The notes under the pieces were generated by a model that saw only the letters and a list, made by a program, of their open reading frames with translations, searched no databases and was not told the DNA's origin. A program made the position numbers and the translations under genes. Shown here in pieces: positions 56,592 through 64,000 of a stretch of DNA of 64,000 nucleotides (position 1 is its first letter; each line of letters begins with the position of its first letter). This stretch comes from Sophora flavescens (taxonomy: Eukaryota > Streptophyta > Magnoliopsida > Fabales > Fabaceae). Where the stretch lies: contig CM061062.1 in NCBI GenBank assembly GCA_030762895.1, positions 97,508,874 through 97,572,873 on the forward strand, written 5' to 3'.

Positions 56592-58121
56592 TGTTGTTAC
56601 GCCGGCAAGTGTACCGGATCGTCGCAAGTAATAAAAATAACACGGTAAGTAATTACCGAGGTCGAACTCAGGGATTGGGCTACCAATTTGACTAATCCGC
56701 GGGAAATCCGATACGTTTGGTCAAGTTACAAAAGGTGGTTGAGAGAGAGAGAATAGGATCAAGATTAAATTAACAAATCTAATTAAATAATTAACTAAAA
56801 ATATGAAAACTAAAATGTCCAAGGTCACAAATCCACCTACCCAATATGCATACCCAAGTGATGATGAATTCCTCCCTAAGTTCAATTACAATGTCAACCG
56901 GGACCCCCAAATTCTCCTAAATCCACTCTCGTGCTCATTAGGACGTATTCGACGATTGGATTAATTACTTACTAGGTCTCATAATCCTAATCTCGAATTT
57001 GATTAATTCTTGTTCCCTATAAGGTTGCACCGATCTCCTATTCACTCTCGTGCAATACTCGACCGATGATCCCAATTCAAGTTCTAAAACGCGAATCGCC
57101 GTTCGGCCTCAAACACGTTTAACTGATTAATCACGCAATACATATGATCAAGCATTCAATTCAGAATCGGAAAACATCAATTAAAAGAAGGGGAGAAAGA
57201 CATACATCACATGAACACTACACTGCCATGGGTGGCTTCATTGTTCCTCGATTTAGGGGATTAGTTCCTCATGCTCATAGACAAACAATCGGACATAATC
57301 TCCATAAGAAAAAGGGAGACGCAGCTCCAAAGAGAAAAGAAATTATCCTAAACGCTACTCTAAACAGTGGAAAACTACTAGGATTCGCGGCCCTCCAAAA
57401 GCCCTACTGCCTCTAGATGGATTCTCAATCTGATCTGCAACAGCCTTTAAATAGGATTCCTGATCTGCGCTCGTTCGCGAGGCGAGCATCCTCTCGCGAG
57501 GCGAGAATTAAAATTGGCACGCTTTCAATTTGAACTCTCGCGAGGCGAAAGTGTGTTCGCGGGGTGAGTCTTCAATTCTAGGCTGTGACCTTCATCACGG
57601 CTGGGCCGTGATGGTCTCTGACTTCCAGGGTCTTCAAACTCTCGTGGGGCGAGATGCTTCTCGCGGGGCGAGACTTCAAACCTTAAACTGTCACGGGCAT
57701 GGTCTTCATCACGGCTTGGCCGTGATGGTCTCTGTCTTGCAGGTCTTCATGATTCGCGGGGCGAACATATTCTCGCGTGGCGAGACAGAATTGATGACCT
57801 TGCTGTTTTATCTGTTCTTCAGGCTCGCGTGGCGAGAATCTACTCGCGAGGCGAGTATCTCCAGAAGTGCTTTTTCCACTGCTTCTTGACTTTCCTTGAC
57901 TCCTGGAGCTTCACTTATTGACCTGAAACAACAAAAGCAAACAAAAAGCGTAATTCTATTCAAAATAACCTAAAAACTACACAAAAGACGCAAAACGAGT
58001 CAAAGTCCAACTTAGGAACAAAACAAGGCAAATTTGGGCGAAAACGAGATTGAACTCGAATAATTTGCACATAAACCCTAGTTCATCTAGTCATAAAACT
58101 AGATAAGCCAGAGGCTTATCA
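56592..58121. mobile_element. Solo LTR E, inside CACTA-6 transposase
   Basis: It starts TGTTGTTACGCC and ends GGCTTATCA, with perfect target duplication TGTTA (56587-56591, 58122-58126). The CACTA-6 coding sequence is colinear with CACTA-1 once it is removed. 1530 bp, no coding region, no primer site, so a solo LTR. It shares with solo LTR F the end AGCCAGAGGCT(T/G)ATCA-type, many copies of CTCGCGAGGCGAG, and ATCACGGC...GCCGTGAT palindromes (57594, 57700). The parent element family is not in the window. Confidence 0.85.
57470..57860. repeat. CTCGCGAGGCGAG-type repeat cluster in solo LTR E
   Basis: About a dozen variants (TTCGCGAGGCGAGC, CTCGTGGGGCGAGA, TCGCGTGGCGAG) mixed with two TCACGGC palindromes. 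It is very CpG-rich within an AT-rich window. Confidence 0.8.
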
Positions 58122-58126
58122 TGTTA

Positions 58127-58641
58127 CCTTCTAGAAGCATGTCTTTCAACAAATCAAGCAATTCAGTAAAGCTTTTATAGCTCCACCCATTTCTGGCCTT
58201 CACATTGAACAATCTTAACACCGCTGACAACCGTGTGAAATTAGTGCACCCCGGATACAAAGCCACTTCCGCATCACTGCACAAAGTATCATACATATGT
58301 GCGCACCGAAAAGACTCTTACCCAACATCACGGATCATGTCCTCTAGTCCATCGTCCATATCCACGTCATCAACTTCCTCTCTATCCGACACCCTCGGCC
58401 TGTCTAACGATTCACGATGACATATCCATGTTGTATAACTCTTGCAAATCCCCTCACAAATAAGATGATCACGTATCTCCTCAGCTTCTAGTCGTCTCTC
58501 ATTCAAACAGTTAACACAAGGACAATAAAACCTTCAATTACCACTATCAGGAGCATTTGTTTTTGCAAACTGTAGAAAATCTTCCACTCCATTCTCATAC
58601 TCATCACTTGTCCGTCTAGCATTCATCCAACCGCGATCCAT
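58127..58641 (-). pseudogene. CACTA-6 transposase N-terminal part
   Basis: ATG at 58641-58639 gives MDRGWMNARRTSDEYENGVE, then DFLQFAKTNAPDSGN, a stop (Trp codon expected), RFYCPCVNCLNERR, HLICEGICKSYTTWICHRES, an acidic linker, a second stop before ESFRCAHMYD, and SAVLRLFNVKARNGWSYKSF, TELLDLLKDMLLEG. Transposase-associated domain and linker. The solo LTR interrupts immediately downstream (58121). Confidence 0.85.
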
Positions 58642-60189
58642 GACTAAAACCAATAACTTCATACTTAGTCCAACATATTCATCAACCACTTCTTATGACA
58701 GGGTATGGCCCTATCCCATTCGAGAAGAAACTTTTTCAACATTCGGTTAACAGTTAGTCCTTAACTCTCATGCTCATACTCGACGAAATTTCGGCAGCAT
58801 TTCCCTTCGGTCTCCGACGTACACGACTTGAACACGATGACATCCACCACGATAAAGTATGCACCCGGAGAACGAAAGGAAATGTATCAATCTGAACTTT
58901 TATCAAGTATATAACATTAGAATCAATGAATAACTATTTTAACTGAATGAAGAAAAAGTTTTTTCCCAAACTGTCCAACTTTGGACAATTCAAGATCCAA
59001 TACAATGAGCAGTACATTAAGCACGTACACGTGTGCTCATTAGTATTGCATCTCAAACGGGAAACTAAGGCTTTACTAATTAATTAACATTAAGAAAATT
59101 AATAAAACACTCCAATCCCTAAATCAAAGCAAACAAAAATTAAAATAAGCAATAGTTAATATACCAGCTGCTTTTTTAAGTCACAAACTGAAAATAATAA
59201 CAAAATAACTGTCTAAAGGCATTGACAATTAATAGTCATCTTTGAAGAGTTGTAGGATAAGTAAAGAGTTCCATAATTTGAACATCGAAAATTCAACCAC
59301 CAGTTAGACTCAAATAAGCAAAGTCAGATTCAAACAAAGAGACTAATAACACCCCTGATAATCAAAAACCGCAAAGCAATAGGTAATAATTACCACACCC
59401 TCAAAAGAGGGCAAAACTATTCATGAAAACGCTTTACATAACATGAAGAAAACTCATCACTGTAGTTTTGAACACATTTTTAATCACACACCAAACTTAC
59501 AACAAATCCCATATAGCATTGGATAAAAAAAATAACTCGGCATTCATGATTCTTCAATCCCAATCAACAAAAAATCAACAACTTCCAATTCATTTACTTT
59601 TATCCAAAACCAAAAAATGGAAAAAACCATTACCGACCAAAGTTAAGGTTCAAAGTAAATATTGTACCTTGCAAGGAATGAGGGCAAGATAGGTAACAGC
59701 TGAAGGGAAAGCTTGAACCACAAATGTGACCACTAACCAGTACCACAGCAAGCCCTTTGCACAACTCTGAAATGAGAAAATTTAGTCAAAAACTCGAAAT
59801 GGGTTGAAGAAGATTCCATTGTACTTTCCCAATGCTCAAATTCCTTAGAAACATGGTATAAAAGGTGCATTACCTGAGATGACTAAGCAGAGGAGCAAGC
59901 AAAGAAAACGACAGAGCAGGTGGAGCAAGCGACGGACAGTGGGCTTCGAGGCTACAGGAAGCGGCGGAGCAAACGAAGGCTACAGGGTCACGACACGAAG
60001 CGGCGGAGCAAGCGGAGGGGCTTCGAGGCTGAGGTGACGGCGGAGGACGCGGTCGAGCGAGCAAGAATGGAGGTGTAAGGGTGTAAGGGTTACAGAGCGT
60101 GCATGCAACAGAGAAAATATTGGGTTTCAAACATTTAGTGGTAGCGCGCAAGAGAGGAATTGGAGGGATGAATAAATGAAAACAAAATG
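58642..60189 (-). other. CACTA-6 promoter and leader region
   Basis: Upstream of the transposase on the minus strand, with no ORF of note. The only denser feature is a GC- and purine-biased tract (59900-60090). Unlike CACTA-1 and CACTA-4 there is no TCACGGCC block upstream of the start codon. Confidence 0.45.
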
Positions 60190-60655
60190 AAAATACACAT
60201 CGGTTATATCTAAAACCGATGAGTTGTATTGCTTTTCCACATCAGTTAACAACAAAAATCGATGTTAAAAATGTTACTGCTTAAAAAAATTCAATTTTTT
60301 TGTTCAATCTTCCACATTGGTTATAATAAAACCGATGTGTAATCTTATGGCTGATTAAAAAAAATTGTTTTTGTTTCCCTTTTCCACATCGGTTATCATA
60401 AAACCGATGTCTACAATTGATGTTTTTCACTATTCCACATCGGTCATACTAAAACCGATGTTTAATCTTATGTCTGATAAAAAAAAATTGGTTTCACTTT
60501 TCCACATCGATTTCTAAAAAAATCGATGTTGAATATTTTTATCACGTCGGTTTTTATTATAATAGATGTTAAAATATTTCGGTTTAATTTCAAAAATGCC
60601 ACCGCCTCCTTTGTCACATCAGTTTTGTTAAAACCGATGTTAAATGCATATTTTA
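60190..60655. repeat. CACTA-6 right subterminal repeats
   Basis: About a dozen CACATCGGTT / AAAACCGATGT words in inverted pairs up to the terminus. Confidence 0.85.
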
Positions 60656-61839
60656 CACCAGTGCCATCATCTTCTTCTTCTTTTTCAACTACTTAAAGCT
60701 TGCATTTTTATTTGTATTTTGCACTTGTGTTCTTCATTAAAGTTCTTCCTCTTGTTAAGGGTAATGCTCTCATATAAATTTCTTTACAAGTTTATCATTT
60801 TATTTTATTATTTGTATTATGTGTTATTATTAAGCTTTAAACTTATAAAATCTCTTAAAAATGGTAGAAAACTCCTTTTGAGTTTAAACCACTTCCTATA
60901 GTATTGTATTTACTTGTATTTTCACATACTAAAAGATTGTAAGACAAAGGTCCCTAACCCTTTCTTTCTAAGGAGGCCGAAACCATGCAATATGGTCTAG
61001 GTGGGTTTTGTTTCAACTTTTGGAATATGATCATGTGTTTGAGTTTCTAACTATCCCTTGATCTTAAATCTATAAATCTTGGAAGGTTTGATAGCATGTT
61101 CCTATGATGGCCGAAAATATGAATAAGTAGGCCTAGGATACTATGTTTCGACTTTCCAAGTATGATCATGGATTTAGAACTCTTAATACCTTGTGATTCT
61201 AAACCTAAGTGTTGTTATGAAACAAAGAATATTTCGCTCATCATCCTATGATCGCCAAAACTTAGTGTTTAGGTGCTAGGATGTTTGAGTTTTTTTTTTC
61301 CTTTCTAAAATGATCAAGGACTTTAGCTCCATAAGATATTTGGATGCTAAGTATAAGAGATTGGAATGTTTAAGTTTACATTGTTTTCCAAAATGATCAT
61401 GGACTTGAACTCCATAAGATATTTGGATGCTAAGTCTAAGAGATTGGAAAGTTTAAAGATTTCTATCTTATAAATCCTATGAGGGCCGACCTAAAAGGTT
61501 ATGGACCTAGGATACTTTGTTCTTATTTTTCTAAGATGATCGTGGTTTTGAGCTCCTTAATACATATGGATGCTAAACCTAAGAGATTGGAAAGTTTAGT
61601 GAATGCTAGCCTATTTTACTAGCCTTGATCAAATACCCAAAGTTTATAACTTAGTGGGATTTTAATTCAACTAGGTTAAATGATCATTGTTTACAAACTC
61701 CTAACACTCAAGGATCATAAATCCATAAGTTGTATAATTTTCGGGGATCTCTAACCCTAATTTATTGTCTTGGCCGAACCTAATACCTTGTGGGTTAGTG
61801 TTCTTGGTTGATTTTAACTTATGATTTTGTGTTCATAAC

Positions 61840-63116
61840 TGACACGCTGTCGCGCACGCGTCAAAAAGCGAGTGATTGAAAAAATATGTAGCTAGGGAGC
61901 GACAACTCGAGTATCGTCTCACAAGGACTCTTGGATTGTTATTAGCAGAAAATCAGTTTTTTTTTTTTGGGGGGGGGGGGGGGGTTAAGATTAAAGACTC
62001 AATTAAGAAAAGTTAAGAAAAACAGTGCGAACTATATGATTATCAATAAGCTAAAAACGATTAACCTACTGTTTCGGTTTCCCACTATCATTGAGTCATA
62101 TAATTCCATGCCCTAAGCGGATTCTAATCCCTTTTCGATTGTAGCAGCAATTAACAAGCGAAATTGACACTATGAGATATATGTTCCTAATTCCGAATTA
62201 AGCAAACGGATGAAGCTCTCGTGAATTAAGCAAACACGAATGAACACACGCGAATTAAGCAAACACGATTAAGTATAGGAACACACAATCATCGAAACAA
62301 ATCAATACATATTCTATTCAATCCTGAATTAAGAAAACAGAACATATAGAACTATATTGAAAGAGAAAAGCAATAAGAATGGGAATTACATAACCTCAAA
62401 TGTCAGTGGAACCCGATTACAGTAGATCAATCCAAGGAGGTTAGTTCTCCATTACAAAGGAAACACAAAACACTAAACCTAATTCGCAGCCGTCTCTATA
62501 TGAAAAGAAAAAGAAGATGATAAAAACTGCTGCAATCTGCCCTAAAACAGCAATTTATATCCTTCAGCATCTGCGCCCGCTCGCGAGGCGAGTAGCCTCT
62601 CGCGACGCGAATATTAAATGTGGCGCGCGTTCAAAATTGGATTCTCGTGGGGCGAATAGTGATTCGCGAGGCGAGACAGAAAAGGATCTTCTCATTACGC
62701 CCGTGATGAGTATCACGGCCTGGGCGTGATAGCTTTTGGTCTTCAGTCTCGCGTGGCGAAACATGGTTCGCGAGGCGAGACAGAAAGGGTTGCTTTCTCT
62801 GGCACATTCAGCCTTCAGGCTCGCGAGGCGAGTAACCTCTCGCGGGGCGAATACTTCCAGACTTGCATTTTCCACTGCTTTCTCCATTTTCTTGACTTTA
62901 AGTGCTTCCCTTTTTAACCTGAAAACATGAGATAACAGTGAATGCTTTATTTGACTCAAAAACTAACTAAAATGTCCTAAACTACTTAAGAAACTCAAAA
63001 TGTTGCTTGAGGACAGTTAAATCCAAATTTGGGTTAAAACGAGATTGAAACTCGAGTAATTGGTGCAAGAACCATGGTCTTACTAGTTATAAAACTAGTC
63101 AACCAGAGGCTGATCA
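61840..63116. mobile_element. Solo LTR F, inside LTR D
   Basis: It starts TGACACGCTGTC and ends GGCTGATCA, with perfect target duplication ATAAC (61835-61839, 63117-63121). LTR C shows the uninterrupted site near 42080. 1277 bp, no coding region. Same family as solo LTR E by its 3' end, CTCGCGAGGCGAG repeats (62578-62850) and a TATCACGGCCTGGGCGTGATA palindrome (62709). Confidence 0.88.
61957..61984. repeat. T12 G16 homopolymer pair in solo LTR F
   Basis: Twelve T then sixteen G. The length may be an assembly estimate, since such runs are hard to sequence. Confidence 0.9.
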
Positions 63117-64000
63117 ATAACCTTAGACTTCCATCGCAGAGAAAACAAGGACGTTCGTGGTATATCTCTTCAAGCATCTAATCTCCTTACCTTCACGGAA
63201 GGTAAGATGGGATTGCCTAGGGATATTCAATGACTATATGCATGTGTGTATGTGTTTACTTGAGTGATTTGAATATTATTATTTTATGGAGCAAATACTT
63301 GAATGACTTGTTTACTTGAACTATTGTGATTATTACTTGAAGTTGATTATTATTTGCCTTAAAGTATTGTGAGTTGTATATATATGATGAACTGTCGTTA
63401 ACTGTGATATTATTGTTGAGAATATATTACTGTTGATTGAAGTTTGAGAAGCCGGACTTGAGTTTGTGCTCAATGATTATAAGGATTAAAAGCCTTAATA
63501 AGCCTTGAATAGAACTTTGAAAGTATTGGTTTTATTTATAAAAGTTCCTTATTTAAAACGCTTACTTCAAGAGAATAAGATTCTTGTTTTGAAAAGAAAC
63601 ATTGAAGTGTTTTCAAGTCAATAGAAACTACCTTTTTATGATCCCAAGTTTGTACGAGAGAAAACCTTTTTCGAACTATGTGTTTTATGAAGGAAAAACC
63701 CCTTTGAAAATATTTGACTTTATTCCATCAAGGATTTCAAAAGCAAACGAATTTCCTAATTGTTTTATAAAAGAGTTTGTAAAGGAAAAGATTTTCTCCT
63801 AAATGATTTAGAAACGTTCCGGTTACTTGGATAAGTGACCGAGGTTTTGTTTTGGATTTTGATTTTCACGGAGCAAAAAGTAGTCAAATGTGAAATAGAA
63901 TCTAGTTCGCGAGACGTCGCCTCTAGCATTTAGTTATATGCACGCGATCTGGGATTCATGTCAAGAATTATGAACCAAGGGTCCTAATCGTGATATTATG

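Larger units (their letters stand above)
50039..60663 (-). mobile_element. CACTA-6: near-complete CACTA element with both genes
   Basis: The left end GGCTAGTG is a two-base-changed CACTAGTG. The right end is CACCAGTG (60656-60663). Flanks are TCA (50036-50038) and CCA (60664-60666); LTR C has the uninterrupted site TTCATCATCT near 40993. Subterminal words are ACATCGGTTTT / AAAACCGATGT. Minus-strand order is transposase-associated domain, TNP2, DUF4218, DUF4216, then a second gene with a plant-transposase part and C48 protease. A solo LTR (56592-58121) splits the transposase, and there are several stops, so it is defective. Confidence 0.92.
49369..64000 (+). mobile_element. LTR D: 3' LTR of the gypsy element, split by CACTA-6 and a solo LTR, runs off the window
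   Basis: LTR segments are 49369-50038, 60664-61839 and 63117-64000, colinear with LTR C from 40345 to about 42970. It starts TGTAACACCC. The leader repeats at 60860-61650 include an extra partial copy (61370-61440). The acidic ORF, if present, lies to the right of the window. CGAGACGTCGCCTCTAG is at about 63909. Confidence 0.9.

Noticed and set aside
56592..58121. Possibility that solo LTRs E and F are complete TRIM elements
   Set aside because: No direct terminal repeats within either segment, and no primer site or polypurine tract; only TG...CA ends with 5-bp duplications.

Overview
The window is AT-rich nuclear DNA from a flowering plant, probably a eudicot and possibly a legume (a guess). 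Evidence: plant CACTA, copia, gypsy, LINE and Helitron families, intron-bearing fragments of plant genes (a WAT1/nodulin-MtN21 transporter and an early-nodulin-like phytocyanin), and tRNA-Met-type primer sites. I see no intact host gene, rRNA, tRNA or CRISPR array. Almost every base belongs to a transposable element, mostly nested inside one another and decayed.

Layout. 1-12059 is the right part of a long LTR (LTR A) split by a CACTA element (CACTA-1, 28-5989), a hAT-like non-autonomous element (7548-8552) and a short CACTA (CACTA-3, 9836-11291). 12060-13136 is unassigned. 13142-20403 is a copia element on the minus strand, split by CACTA-4 (15268-19945). 20404-20778 and 33118-34780 are two pieces of one minus-strand LINE, separated by solo LTR B (20779-33117), which itself carries CACTA-5 (24827-32805). 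A minus-strand Helitron (34781 to about 40133) sits in the LINE. It is cut off by a Ty3/gypsy segment: a 3' internal remnant (40134-40344), LTR C (40345-44696), a decayed gag-pol (44697-49368) and LTR D (49369 to beyond the window). LTR D is split by CACTA-6 (50039-60663) and by a solo LTR of another family (61840-63116). A second solo LTR of that family sits inside CACTA-6 (56592-58121).

Most boundaries are supported by target-site duplications read directly: ATA, TTGGAATC, TAT, AGAGA, CTT, (C/T)AGCC, GTT, (T/C)CA, TGTTA and ATAAC. This gives a clear insertion order.

Points that stand out: an acidic open reading frame inside the long LTRs, recognisable in two diverged copies; CACTA elements carrying host gene pieces (promoter plus first exon of a phytocyanin, three exons of a WAT1 transporter); a 206-bp dimeric satellite inside a CACTA; a palindromic word TCACGGCC/GGCCGTGA recurring in three CACTAs and two solo LTRs; and a gypsy gag-pol whose premature stops are nearly all explainable by C-to-T change.
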